Shown piece after piece: positions 34,742-43,024 of a DNA stretch of 64,000 bases. Position 1 is the stretch's first letter; every line of letters begins with the position of its first letter. Below the pieces are notes generated by a model, which saw nothing but the letters and a program-made list of their open reading frames with translations, searched no databases and had not been told where the DNA came from. The DNA comes from Streptomyces sp. WMMC940 (GTDB lineage Bacteria; Actinomycetota; Actinomycetes; Streptomycetales; Streptomycetaceae), in contig NZ_JAPZBC010000001.1 of the NCBI RefSeq assembly GCF_027460265.1, positions 1,240,001-1,304,000 on the forward strand. The letters run 5' to 3'. Made by a program: the position numbers and the translations under genes.

Positions 34742-36003
34742 AAGCGCCCCTGTCGCGCATACGCCTGCCCCGCACGGCTCTGGCGCGCATACCTCTGCCC
34801 CGCATACGTGTGATGCGCACGGCTCTGGCGCGCATACGTCCGCCCCGCACGTCCCTGGCGCGCACACGTGTGCCGCGCACACCCCTGATGCGGGGGGTGG
34901 CGCTGGTCGCGGCCCTGGCACTGGTCGCGGTGGGCCTGCTGCTGTGGCCGCGGCAGGAACCGGTCCGGGTCACCGCGTACTTCCCCCGGACGGTCGGCAT
35001 CTACCCGGGCTCGGACGTCCGGGTGCTCGGTGTCCGCATCGGCGAGGTCAAGGAGATCACTCCGGAGGGCCGCCGGGTGCGGGTGGTCCTGGAGTACGGG
35101 CCCGAACGGAAGGTGCCCGCCGGGGCGAAGGCCGCGATCATCAACTCGTCGGTGGTCAGCGACCGTTACGTGCAGCTGCTGCCCGTGTACCGGGGCGGCC
35201 CGGTGATGCGCGGCGGCGCCGTCATCCCGGAGGAGCGCACGGCCGTACCGGTGGAGCTGGACCGGGTCTTCGAGAGCCTGCACACCACCTCCGAGGCGCT
35301 CGGCCCGCGCGGCGCGAACGACGACGGCGCGCTGTCGCGGCTGCTGGGTGTGAGCGCGGACAACCTCCAGGGGCAGGGCGAGGCGATCCACCAGTCGGTG
35401 GAGGACCTCTCCCTGGCGGTGACCACCCTGTCGGACGGGCGGCAGGACCTGTTCTCCACCGTCCGCAACCTCCAGGTGTTCACGGCGGCGCTGGCCGCGG
35501 ACGACAAGAACGTCCGGTCCTTCAACGACAGCCTCGCGAAGGTGGCCGGACAGCTCGCCGCGGAGCGCAAGGACCTTGCGGCGGCGCTGCGACACCTGGG
35601 CGTGGCGCTCGCCGACGTATCCGACTTCGTCCGGGCGAACAAGCGGTCGCTGGCGTCGAACGTGGAGGGTCTGAGCAAGGTCACCAAGGTGCTGGTCACC
35701 CAGCGCGCCGCGCTCGCGGAGCTGCTGGAGGTCGCCCCGGCCGGGCTGTCGAACCTGCAGAACGCCTACAACCCGTCCGCCGGGACGCTCGACACCCGCA
35801 ACAACGTCGAGCACCCGCAGGACCCGGCCTCGCTGCTCTGCTCGCTGCTGCGCACGACCGGGGAGGCGAAGGCCAAGGACTGCGGGGACCTGCACAAACT
35901 GTTCGAGTCCCTGCCGGAGCTGGAACCGGCCGGCACCCGGGCGGTCTCCGGCACCGGCCCGGTCGACCGGACGCTCGGCGGAATCCTGGAGGCCCGCGCA
36001 TGA
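34738..36003 (+). CDS. Mce protein D-type with pentapeptide-repeat N-terminus
   Basis: A 421-residue MCE protein. Before the membrane anchor (VALVAALALVAVGLLLW) are about 48 residues made of ten pentapeptide units of the form L-x-R-I/T-x (LSRIR, LPRTA, LARIP and so on), giving a strongly basic cytoplasmic extension. The MCE domain follows (TVGIYPGSDVRVLGVRIGEV through VSDRYVQLLPVYRGG), and the C-terminal region has NAYNPSAGTLDTRNN with a Cys pair (LLCSLLRTT, KDCGD) common in actinobacterial MceD. The start overlaps MceC (GTGA). Confidence 0.92.
   Translation: MKAPLSRIRLPRTALARIPLPRIRVMRTALARIRPPRTSLARTRVPRTPLMRGVALVAALALVAVGLLLWPRQEPVRVTAYFPRTVGIYPGSDVRVLGVRIGEVKEITPEGRRVRVVLEYGPERKVPAGAKAAIINSSVVSDRYVQLLPVYRGGPVMRGGAVIPEERTAVPVELDRVFESLHTTSEALGPRGANDDGALSRLLGVSADNLQGQGEAIHQSVEDLSLAVTTLSDGRQDLFSTVRNLQVFTAALAADDKNVRSFNDSLAKVAGQLAAERKDLAAALRHLGVALADVSDFVRANKRSLASNVEGLSKVTKVLVTQRAALAELLEVAPAGLSNLQNAYNPSAGTLDTRNNVEHPQDPASLLCSLLRTTGEAKAKDCGDLHKLFESLPELEPAGTRAVSGTGPVDRTLGGILEARA
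34750..34893 (+). repeat. 15-bp tandem repeats encoding L-x-R-I/T-x pentapeptides
   Basis: About 9.6 copies of a 15-bp unit resembling CTGGCGCGCATACGT, alternating with a CTGCCCCGCACGGCT variant. All keep the frame of mceD. Net effect is one Arg at the third position of each unit, with many units having a second Arg. Copy number could vary by slippage. Confidence 0.8.
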
Positions 36004-37292
36004 GGACACTGCGCACCGGCACCGCGGCGTGGGCGGCTGCCGGCTCGCTGCTGCTGACGGGCTGTGAGTTCAGCGGTCTGCACGACGTCGCCCTGCCCGG
36101 CGGCGCCGCGGCCGACGGCAACGCCTACCGGGTGACCGTCGAGTTCAGGGACGTGCTCGACCTGGTGCCCCAGTCGGCGGTGAAGGTGAACGACGTCACG
36201 GTCGGCGCGGTCGAGAAGGTCGAGCTGGACGGCTGGCACGCCCGGGTGCGGCTGCGGGTCGCGGACTCGGTGGCGCTGCCCGCCAACGCGGTGGCCGAGC
36301 TGCGGCAGACGAGCATGCTCGGCGAGAAGTACGTGGCGCTGTCCTCACCCGCGGACGCCGCCCCGGCCGGCCGGCTGGAGGACGGCGACCGGATCCCGCT
36401 CTCCCGCAGCGGCCGCAACCCGGAGATCGAAGAGGTGCTCTCCGCGCTGTCGGCGCTGCTCAACGGCGGCGGGGTGGCCCAGCTGAAGACCATCACGACC
36501 GAGCTCAACAAGGCGCTGGAGGGCCGGGAGAACCGGGTCAAGTCCCTGCTGACCGAGCTGGACACCTTCATCGGGGGTCTCGACGGCCGACGCAAGGAGA
36601 TCGTCCGGGCGCTGGCCGGCATCGACCGGCTCGCCGAGCGGCTGGCACAGGAGAAGAAGACCATCGCCGGGGCCCTCGACACGGTGCCTCCGGCGCTGAA
36701 GGTCCTGGCCGACCAGCGGCGCAGCCTGACGGCCATGCTCACATCGCTGTCGAAGCTGGGGAAGACCGGCAGCCAGGTGATCAACGCGTCGCGGGACGAC
36801 ACCGTCGCGAACCTGAAGAGCCTGCGGCCGATCCTGGAGCAGCTCAACGCGGCAGGTGCCGATCTGCCCAACGCCCTGGAACTGCTGACGACGTATCCGT
36901 TCCCGCGGAACGCCGTCGACGCGATCCACGGCGACTACGTCAATCTGAAGATCACCGCCGATCTCGACCTCGCCTCGGTCTACGGCAATCTCGCCGACGA
37001 GCCGTCCAGGCCCGGTGTGCCGGAGGTGCCCGGCGTACCGGATCTGCCGGACCCGCCGGAGCTCCCGGACGTGCCCGGCATCCCGGACGTGCCCGGCGTC
37101 CCGGCGCCCACGGCGCCGCCGGGCGGGCCGGGCGCGCCTTCCGCCCCGAGCCTCCCGGGCGGCGGAGGCGGTCTGTGCCCGCCGGTGTGCACCACCGGGC
37201 ACGCGTCGTACGGGAGCGGCGACGGCGACGGACGTCCTCCGGGGGTCGATCTCGCCCTGGCGGAGCTGATGCTGAAGGGGATGCAGCCGTGA
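36000..37292 (+). CDS. Mce protein E-type lipoprotein with Pro/Val repeat tail
   Basis: A 430-residue lipoprotein of the Mce complex. The signal peptide ends in LLLTGC with Cys22 lipidated, as is normal for MceE. The MCE domain includes FRDVLDLVPQSAVKVNDVTVGAV and LRQTSMLGEKYVALS. The tail (about residues 337-378) is a PD/PG-rich array such as VPEVPGVPDLPDPP and VPGIPDVPGVP, followed by a Gly/Pro segment and CPPVC. The array resembles the tail repeats of the sigma factor upstream of this operon. The start overlaps mceD by 4 bp. Confidence 0.93.
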   Translation: MRTLRTGTAAWAAAGSLLLTGCEFSGLHDVALPGGAAADGNAYRVTVEFRDVLDLVPQSAVKVNDVTVGAVEKVELDGWHARVRLRVADSVALPANAVAELRQTSMLGEKYVALSSPADAAPAGRLEDGDRIPLSRSGRNPEIEEVLSALSALLNGGGVAQLKTITTELNKALEGRENRVKSLLTELDTFIGGLDGRRKEIVRALAGIDRLAERLAQEKKTIAGALDTVPPALKVLADQRRSLTAMLTSLSKLGKTGSQVINASRDDTVANLKSLRPILEQLNAAGADLPNALELLTTYPFPRNAVDAIHGDYVNLKITADLDLASVYGNLADEPSRPGVPEVPGVPDLPDPPELPDVPGIPDVPGVPAPTAPPGGPGAPSAPSLPGGGGGLCPPVCTTGHASYGSGDGDGRPPGVDLALAELMLKGMQP

Positions 37293-38566
37293 TCACACGC
37301 ATGGTCAGGATCCAGCTCGCGGCCTTCGCCGCGGTCACGGCGATCGGCGTGTCGTACGTCGGGGCCCGCTACACCGGCCTGGTGGACGCCGTCCTCGACC
37401 GCGGTTACACCGTGCGCGCCGACCTCGCCGACTCGGGCGGGGTGTTCCAGGGCGCCGAGGTCACCTACCGGGGAGTGCCCGTGGGCCGGGTCGGGGAGCT
37501 GCGGCTGACCGGGCGGGACGGCGTGTCCGTGGACCTGGACATCGAGGACGGTGCCCGCATCCCGGCGGACACGGTGGCGGTGGTGGCGAACCGCTCCGCG
37601 GTCGGCGAGCAGTACGTCGACCTGCAGCCGCGCGGAACGGGCGGCCCGTACCTGCGCGAGGGGAGCGTCATCGCCCGCGGTGACACCCGGGTGCCGCTGC
37701 CCACCACCGACGTCGTCCTCAGTCTGGACCGGCTGGTGAACTCGGTCGGCAAGGAGGACCTGCGGATCACGGTAGACGAACTCGGCAGGGCATTCGCGGG
37801 CACCGGTCCGGAGCTGAGCAGGCTGGTGGACTCCGGCAACAGCCTGGTCGAGTCGGCGTCCGAGTCGCTGCCGCAGACGATCGCCCTGATCGAGGACTCC
37901 CGGAAGGTACTCGGCACCCAGGCCGAACAGGGCTCGGCCATCCGGTCCTTCTCACGGGACCTCGCGGCGCTCACCGCGGAGCTGAAGTCCTCCGACGGTG
38001 ACATCCGGCGGCTCGTCGGCGCCGGGGCGCCCGCCGCGCAGGAGGTCGACTCGCTGCTCTCGGAGACCCGGCCCCATCTGCCGGTCCTGCTGGGCAACCT
38101 GATCAGCGGCGGCCAGATCACGCTGGCCCGGCTGCCCGGTGTGGAACAGGCCCTGGTCACCTTCCCCGTGGTGGTGGCGGGCAGCTGGACGGTGATCCCC
38201 GGGGACGGCACCACCCACTTCGGCATGGTGACGAACGCCGACGACCCACCGGCGTGCCGGCAGGGCTACGACACCCGGCGCCGCGACCCCTCGGACACCT
38301 CGGACCGGCCCGCGAACACCGCGGCGCGCTGCTCGGCCCCGCGCGGTGGCCCCACCTCGGTCCGCGGCGCGCAGAACGCGCCCGGCTCCTCGGGGCACTC
38401 CGGCGGCGGTGCGGGCCCGGCGGCGTACGTCACCCCCTACGACCCGGAGACCGGCGCGGCGGCCGGACCGGACGGAACGGCTGTCGAGATCGGCTCGACG
38501 GGCGGCGAACAGAGCGTGTTCGGAAAGGAGTCATGGCAATGGCTGCTCGTGGGACCGATGGCATGA
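37289..38566 (+). CDS. Mce protein F-type
   Basis: A 425-residue MCE protein. It has an N-terminal anchor (IQLAAFAAVTAIGVSYVGARY), an MCE domain (SGGVFQGAEVTYRGVPVGRVGEL through AVGEQYVDLQPRG), a helical stem, and a C-terminal region with FPVVVAGSWTVIPGDGTTHFG then Ser/Gly-rich sequence and a conserved acidic end. GTG 37289 overlaps the mceE stop. The last 28 bp overlap the first Mce-associated gene. Confidence 0.92.
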   Translation: MITRMVRIQLAAFAAVTAIGVSYVGARYTGLVDAVLDRGYTVRADLADSGGVFQGAEVTYRGVPVGRVGELRLTGRDGVSVDLDIEDGARIPADTVAVVANRSAVGEQYVDLQPRGTGGPYLREGSVIARGDTRVPLPTTDVVLSLDRLVNSVGKEDLRITVDELGRAFAGTGPELSRLVDSGNSLVESASESLPQTIALIEDSRKVLGTQAEQGSAIRSFSRDLAALTAELKSSDGDIRRLVGAGAPAAQEVDSLLSETRPHLPVLLGNLISGGQITLARLPGVEQALVTFPVVVAGSWTVIPGDGTTHFGMVTNADDPPACRQGYDTRRRDPSDTSDRPANTAARCSAPRGGPTSVRGAQNAPGSSGHSGGGAGPAAYVTPYDPETGAAAGPDGTAVEIGSTGGEQSVFGKESWQWLLVGPMA

Positions 38567-39312
38567 CGGACGTGGCGGCGGAGAGCGCGGAGACCCGCGC
38601 CTCGGCGGTCACGGCGACAGACGGCGGCAGGACCGCCCCGGCGGCCGACGGCGGGAAGACCGACGCGACGGCCGACGGCGACGGCACCGCACCGGAGACG
38701 GACGGACACGGGACCGACCCGTCCGCAGGGACGGCGACAACGGCACACGAGGCGGACGGCAGGCGCGCGGGGCCGGTGGTGAGGACCGTACGGGCGCTGG
38801 CACGGCTCGGGGCACGGGCGGCCTCGGCCGCCCGGCACGGCAGGGCGGTGGCCGCCGTTCTCGCGGTGGCGACCGTCGCGACGACGGCGCTGTCCCTGTG
38901 GCTCGGACTCCAGGTGTACGAGCAGCGCGCCGACGAGGAGCGCCGCCAGGACATCCTGGCCGCGGCCCGCCGGTCGGCGCTGAACTTCACCTCGCTCGAC
39001 TACCGGCACTACGAGCGGGACAGCGCGAACGTCCTCAAGGGCGCGACCGGCGACTTCAAGGAGCAGTTCGCGGCACAGACCGCGGAGCTGACCAAGCTCG
39101 TCGCCGCGAACAAGTCGGTCTCCCAGGGGCAGGTGCTGGAGGCCGGCGTCGCCCGTGCCGACGAACGCACCGCCAGGGTGCTGGTCGTCGCCGACAGCAA
39201 GGTGACGAACTCGGCCGCCCCGGAAGGCCAGTCCCGTACCTACCGGCTCCAGCTCGACCTCGTGCTCGAAGGCGGCCGCTGGCTGACGTCGAACGTCGAG
39301 TTCGTCGGCTGA
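38539..39312 (+). CDS. Mce-associated membrane protein 1
   Basis: A 257-residue single-pass protein. Residues 1-65 are a low-complexity, Thr/Asp/Gly-rich cytoplasmic region, followed by basic residues and a membrane segment (AVAAVLAVATVATTALSLWLG). The outside domain (residues about 110-257) matches the Mas/VirB8-like fold seen beside mce operons: ALNFTSLDYRHYERDSANVLKG and the final strands YRLQLDLVLEGGRWLTSNVEFV. AAAGGAG at 38524-38530 gives 8-nt spacing to ATG 38539, better than ATG 38533. It overlaps mceF. Confidence 0.85.
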   Translation: MAARGTDGMTDVAAESAETRASAVTATDGGRTAPAADGGKTDATADGDGTAPETDGHGTDPSAGTATTAHEADGRRAGPVVRTVRALARLGARAASAARHGRAVAAVLAVATVATTALSLWLGLQVYEQRADEERRQDILAAARRSALNFTSLDYRHYERDSANVLKGATGDFKEQFAAQTAELTKLVAANKSVSQGQVLEAGVARADERTARVLVVADSKVTNSAAPEGQSRTYRLQLDLVLEGGRWLTSNVEFVG

Positions 39313-39360
39313 CCCGCACCCGCCGTCGCGCCAGTACGCCCCACAGTGAGGAGAATCCCC

Positions 39361-40200
39361 GTGGCGAACACGACGACCCGCGGCCGTGGCGCCGGCTCCC
39401 CCGCCCGGCGCTCGATGACCGCCGCGGCCCGGGCGGCGGCCAAGCGTGCCGAGCAGGCCCAGCAGACCGGGGGCGGCCGGCGGCCGGCGCCCGGCGCGGA
39501 CACCTCCGGCCCGCCCGGCGACTCCGGCGCCCTGGTGTCCGGACGGACCCTGCGCGCCGAGGACCCCCCGGCCGAGGGCACCGAACCCGACTGGGAGGCA
39601 CCCGACTGGGAAGAGCCGGAGCGGGAGCCGGGCTCGGGGCCCTCGGCCGGTGCCCCGGCCGGGGAGGACGGCGGCCCACAGGGCCGGCGGTCCCCGCGAC
39701 GCCGGCTGCTGGTCTGCGCGGTGCTGGCCCTGCTGACCGTCGCCGGGCTGGTCGCGGCGGCCCTCCTGGGCACGGCGTACGCGCACGGCCGGCAGGCCGA
39801 CGAAGGACGCGCCCGCGCTCTGGCGGCGGCGCGGAAGGCTGCGCCGGCCGTGCTCTCGTACGACCACCGGCATCTGGACCGGGACTTCGCCGCCGCCCGC
39901 GGCCATCTCACCGGGCCCTTCCTCGAGGAGTACCGCAGGACGACGACGAAGGTCGTGGCGCCCACGGCGAAGAAGTACCAGGGGGTGGTCACGGCCTCGG
40001 TGGTGACGCCGCCCGGCGGCGGCAGCCCCGCCGCCTCGGTGGTGTCGGCGTCGCCGGACCGGGCCGTGGTCCTGCTGTTCGTCAACCAGGTGACGCGGAG
40101 TACCCGGGTCGACGGCCCCCGGGTGGATCTGAACCGCGTCCGTATGGAGCTGACCCGCACCTCAGGCGGGTGGAAGGTCAGCGCGGTCGACGCGCTGTAG
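39361..40200 (+). CDS. Mce-associated membrane protein 2
   Basis: A 279-residue relative of the preceding protein. The cytoplasmic part is basic at first (RRSMTAAARAAAKRAEQAQQ) and then acidic with repeats PDWEAPDWEEPE. The membrane segment is LLVCAVLALLTVAGLVAAALLG. The outer domain ends VRMELTRTSGGWKVSAVDAL. AGGAG lies about 8 nt before GTG 39361. Both Mas proteins close the mce operon and probably stabilise the complex. Confidence 0.85.
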   Translation: MANTTTRGRGAGSPARRSMTAAARAAAKRAEQAQQTGGGRRPAPGADTSGPPGDSGALVSGRTLRAEDPPAEGTEPDWEAPDWEEPEREPGSGPSAGAPAGEDGGPQGRRSPRRRLLVCAVLALLTVAGLVAAALLGTAYAHGRQADEGRARALAAARKAAPAVLSYDHRHLDRDFAAARGHLTGPFLEEYRRTTTKVVAPTAKKYQGVVTASVVTPPGGGSPAASVVSASPDRAVVLLFVNQVTRSTRVDGPRVDLNRVRMELTRTSGGWKVSAVDAL

Positions 40201-40218
40201 CGCCGCCGGGGGCCCGGT

Positions 40219-40285
40219 GCCTCCCGGGTGGACGGGGAACGACCGTGCAGGTCGCCCCCGGTCCACCCGGGAGGCCCTTTTCTTC
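40219..40285 (+). terminator. Strong terminator of the mce operon
   Basis: GCCTCCCGGGTGGAC (40219-40233) is perfectly complementary to GTCCACCCGGGAGGC (40261-40275), a 15-bp stem. It is followed by CCTTTTCTTC, a T-rich tract rare in this genome, 18 bp after the stop codon of the last gene. Confidence 0.85.
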
Positions 40286-40800
40286 TCCCCGGCAGACCCG
40301 GGGACCCCTTTCGTGCCCCCGGGGGGCCTTTTCGTGCTCTCCGGCGGACCCGGGGGGCCTCTTCCGCCTCCCCGGCAGGCCCGGGCTCCTCGTGCCCGCC
40401 CCGGCCGGCGGGGCCCTTCGCGTCCGACCCGCTCCCCCACGACCCGTCCCCGTCCCGTACACCCCGGCCCTCCACGGCCCGCCCCCGGTCGCCCGGACGC
40501 GTTTCCGCCGCCTGTACGGCCTCCTCCGTCCGCGCCCGTCCGCCCGGGAACATCTCCGTCGCAGGTCCCGTCCGCGCGAGCCCGCACACCGCTTCCCGAG
40601 TCCGCCCGTCCCGGGGCGCCTTCCGTACCGCCGGGAAGCTCCCTGTCGTGCCCGTCGCCCCGTGGGCCCCCGGGCCGCCGGCGGGAAGCGGTCCACATGT
40701 CGGTCGGATGACGGCCCGGTCTTGACAGCTCTCACCCCGCCAGGCAATCTTCCATTAAGCAGAAATGAGTTTCCGCAATACGGAAGGAGCGCAACTCCCT
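40286..40800. other. Intergenic region with terminator-like CCCGGGG repeats, then the hyi promoter
   Basis: From about 40286 to 40400, four imperfect copies of a roughly 35-bp unit occur. Each has a short CCCCGGGG-type self-complementary core followed by a CTTTTC/CTTCC/CTCGT tract, like a row of small terminators. From 40400 to 40690 I see only high-G+C sequence without a gene. The hyi promoter and operator occupy the last 90 bp. Confidence 0.55.
40722..40785 (+). promoter_or_regulatory. Promoter and operator of the glyoxylate-utilisation genes
   Basis: TTGACA (40722-40727) and CAATCT (40745-40750) are 17 bp apart and fit a housekeeping promoter. Downstream, TTCCG-CAATA-CGGAA (40771-40785) is a perfect 5-bp inverted repeat of the kind bound by IclR-family repressors. 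It lies after the expected transcription start and runs into the Shine-Dalgarno AAGGAG (40784-40789), so it could block elongation or mask the leader. AllR-type control is a plausible inference because the genes belong to the allantoin/glyoxylate pathway. Confidence 0.7.
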
Positions 40801-40801
40801 C

Positions 40802-41641
40802 ATGGGATACACGGACCAGCGCTTCGATGTGAACCTCTCGATCCTCTTCACGGAACTCCCGCTGCTGGAGCGCCCCGCGGCCGCCGCCGCGGCGGGCTTC
40901 ACGGCGGTCGAGCTGTGGTGGCCCTGGATCGACACCCCCACGCCCGACCAGAGCGAACTGGACGACCTGCGGCAGGCGCTCAAGAACTCCGGCACCCGGC
41001 TGGTGGGCCTGAACTTCTACGCCGGCCGGCTTCCGGGCCCGGACCGCGGCGCCCTCTCCGTGCCCGGTGAGGAGTCGGACCGCTTCCGCGCCAACATCGA
41101 CGTGGCCGCGGACTTCGCCGCCTCGGTCGGCTGCAAGGCGCTCAACGCCCTGTACGGCAACCGGGTCGAGGGCGCGGATCCGGCGGCACAGGACGAACTC
41201 GCCCTGGAGAACCTGGTGACGGCGGCCCGCGCGGCCGACCGGGTGGGCGCGATCCTGCTGATCGAGACCCTGAACAAGCCGGAGTCCCCGCTCTACCCAC
41301 TGGTGAGCGCGCCCTCCGCGATCGAGGTCGTGGACAAGGTCAACGCCGCCACCGGCCTCGGCAACGCCAAGTTCCTGCTCGACATCTACCACCTGTCGAT
41401 GAACGGCGAGGACGTCGCAGCCGTCATCGACGCGTACGCGGCGAAGACCGGCCATGTGCAGATCGCGGACAACCCGGGCCGCGGCGCGCCCGGCACCGGC
41501 TCCCTGCCGCTCGAGGAGCTGCTGGACCGGCTGAGGAAGGCCGGCTACGACGGCTGGATCGGCCTGGAGTACAAGGCCGGCGACCGTCCGAGCGCCCGGT
41601 CCTTCGACTGGCTCCCCAAGGGCGCCCGGCCCGCGCGCTGA
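40802..41641 (+). CDS. hyi: Hydroxypyruvate isomerase
   Basis: Interconverts hydroxypyruvate and tartronate semialdehyde, in the route that turns glyoxylate from purine breakdown into glycerate. The 279-residue TIM-barrel protein has FDVNLSILFTELPLLERP, GFTAVELWWPW, LIETLNKPESPLYPL with the metal-binding Glu, FLLDIYHLSM and HVQIADNPGRGAPG, then WIGLEYKAG. All are typical of the Hyi family. It is followed after 59 bp by tartronate semialdehyde reductase; the glyoxylate carboligase gene is not in the window. Confidence 0.93.
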   Translation: MGYTDQRFDVNLSILFTELPLLERPAAAAAAGFTAVELWWPWIDTPTPDQSELDDLRQALKNSGTRLVGLNFYAGRLPGPDRGALSVPGEESDRFRANIDVAADFAASVGCKALNALYGNRVEGADPAAQDELALENLVTAARAADRVGAILLIETLNKPESPLYPLVSAPSAIEVVDKVNAATGLGNAKFLLDIYHLSMNGEDVAAVIDAYAAKTGHVQIADNPGRGAPGTGSLPLEELLDRLRKAGYDGWIGLEYKAGDRPSARSFDWLPKGARPAR

Positions 41642-41700
41642 CCCCCGGCCCGCCGCCCGCCGACTCCCTTTCGTACCACCGCTCCAAGAGAGGCATCCCG

Positions 41701-42627
41701 ATGAGCACCCTCGCAGACTCCTCCCGCTCCTCCCGCCCGAACCTGCCCAAGATCGCGTGGATCGGCCTCGGCATCATGGGCTCGCCCATGTCCGAGAACC
41801 TGATCAAGGCGGGCTACCAGGTGACCGGGTACACCCTGGAGCAAGAGAAGCTGGACCGACTCGCGGCCGCCGGCGGCACCGCCGCCGCCTCGATCGCCGA
41901 GGCCGTCGGGGACGCCGACGTCGTGATCACCATGGTCCCCGCCTCACCGCAGGTGGAGGCCATCGCGTACGGTCCGGACGGGATCCTGGAGAACGCCAGG
42001 CGTGGCGCCCTACTGATCGACATGTCCTCGATCACCCCGCAGACCTCCGTCGACCTGGCGGCGAACGCCGCCGGCAAGGGAATCCGCGTACTGGACGCCC
42101 CCGTCTCGGGCGGTGAGGCCGGCGCCGTCGAGGCGGTGCTGTCGATCATGGTCGGCGGCGGGCAGGACGCCTTCGACGAGGCCCGGCCGATCCTCGAGGC
42201 CCTGGGCCGGACGATCGTCCTGTGCGGTCCGCACGGCTCCGGCCAGACGGTGAAGGCCGCCAACCAGCTGATCGTCGCCGTCAACATCCAGGCCTGCGCC
42301 GAGGCCGTGGTCTTCCTCGAGAAGTCCGGCGTGGACCTGCGGGCGGCCCTGGACGTCCTCAACGGCGGACTGGCCGGCTCCACCGTCCTGACCCGCAAGA
42401 AGGACAACTTCCTCGACCGCGACTTCAGGCCGGGCTTCCGCATCGACCTCCACCACAAGGACATGGGCATCGTCACCGACGCCGCCCGCAACGTCGGTGC
42501 CGCACTGCCGGTCGGGGCCGTCGTCGCCCAGCTGGTCGCCTCCCTGCGCGCACAGGGCGACGGCGGCCTGGACCACTCGGCACTGCTCCGCGCGGTCGAG
42601 CGCCTGTCCGGCTCGCCGGTCGCCTGA
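41701..42627 (+). CDS. glxR: 2-hydroxy-3-oxopropionate (tartronate semialdehyde) reductase
   Basis: An NAD(P)H-dependent reductase of 308 residues making D-glycerate from tartronate semialdehyde. WIGLGIMGSPMSENLIKAGY carries the nucleotide-binding G-x-G-x2-G. DAPVSGGEAGAVEA is the substrate-binding signature, and GQTVKAANQLIVAVNIQA contains the catalytic Lys of the beta-hydroxyacid dehydrogenase family. It probably shares the hyi promoter. Its last codons are duplicated directly after the stop by a 34-bp tandem repeat. Confidence 0.93.
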   Translation: MSTLADSSRSSRPNLPKIAWIGLGIMGSPMSENLIKAGYQVTGYTLEQEKLDRLAAAGGTAAASIAEAVGDADVVITMVPASPQVEAIAYGPDGILENARRGALLIDMSSITPQTSVDLAANAAGKGIRVLDAPVSGGEAGAVEAVLSIMVGGGQDAFDEARPILEALGRTIVLCGPHGSGQTVKAANQLIVAVNIQACAEAVVFLEKSGVDLRAALDVLNGGLAGSTVLTRKKDNFLDRDFRPGFRIDLHHKDMGIVTDAARNVGAALPVGAVVAQLVASLRAQGDGGLDHSALLRAVERLSGSPVA

Positions 42628-42686
42628 TCCCGCCGCGAGAGACCGCTCGCCGGTCGCCTGATCCCGCCGCCGGAGACCGCTCGCCG
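42612..42686 (+). repeat. 34-bp tandem duplication covering the 3' end of glxR
   Basis: The unit 42612-42645, which starts CTCGCCGGTCGCCTGATCCC and includes the TGA stop, is repeated at 42646-42679 with two or three changes, then a partial third copy (CTCGCCG) follows. The duplication leaves the protein end intact and creates a second decoy end in the untranslated region. Confidence 0.85.
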
Positions 42687-42938
42687 CGCACCCGCCCCCC
42701 AGCACGCACCCACCGGGCCACCCGCCCCGCGACACGCTCCCACCCGGGCCACCCGGGCCTGCGGTCCGCCGCGGCCGACCGGGTCCACCCCCGAAGGGAC
42801 CGTCCACCCCGCTCCGGCCTGGGGTCCCCCGACCCGGGGTCACCATCGACCCCCTCTCAGACGTCCGGGCCGTGGCCGCGCTGACACCTGTCCTGTCGCG
42901 CCCAAGCGCAGCCACGGCCCGGATTCACACCCTTGACT
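42687..42938. other. Non-coding spacer before the catalase promoter
   Basis: High-G+C sequence with repeated CACCCGGGCCACCCGGGCC-type blocks and no supportable gene. The catalase promoter follows at 42939. Confidence 0.5.
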
Positions 42939-42979
42939 TCAACAAACTGTTGACGTTTTCTCGGACGCGTACTTACGCT
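42939..42979 (+). promoter_or_regulatory. Promoter and palindromic operator of the catalase gene
   Basis: TCAACA-AAC-TGTTGA (42939-42953) overlaps the -35 box TTGACG (42950-42955); after 18 bp comes TACGCT (42974-42979) as -10. The start codon at 43025 gives a leader of about 38 nt. The core TTCAACAAACTGTTGACG differs in one base from the urate-operon operator at 25408-25390 and has the same register and spacing. This strongly suggests one regulator for both. Confidence 0.78.
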
Positions 42980-43024
42980 CCAGACACCTCAGCAGCTCCC
43001 GCACGGAAGGCCGCCCTCCCACCC

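Noticed and set aside
40286..40400. Short repeats that could suggest a CRISPR-like array
   Set aside because: Units are imperfect, only four, and no distinct spacers separate them; they look like small hairpins near a terminator.
42872..43024. N-terminal extension of the catalase
   Set aside because: The extension overlaps the promoter and operator, and catalases of this type start with the [15 protein letters not shown] segment.
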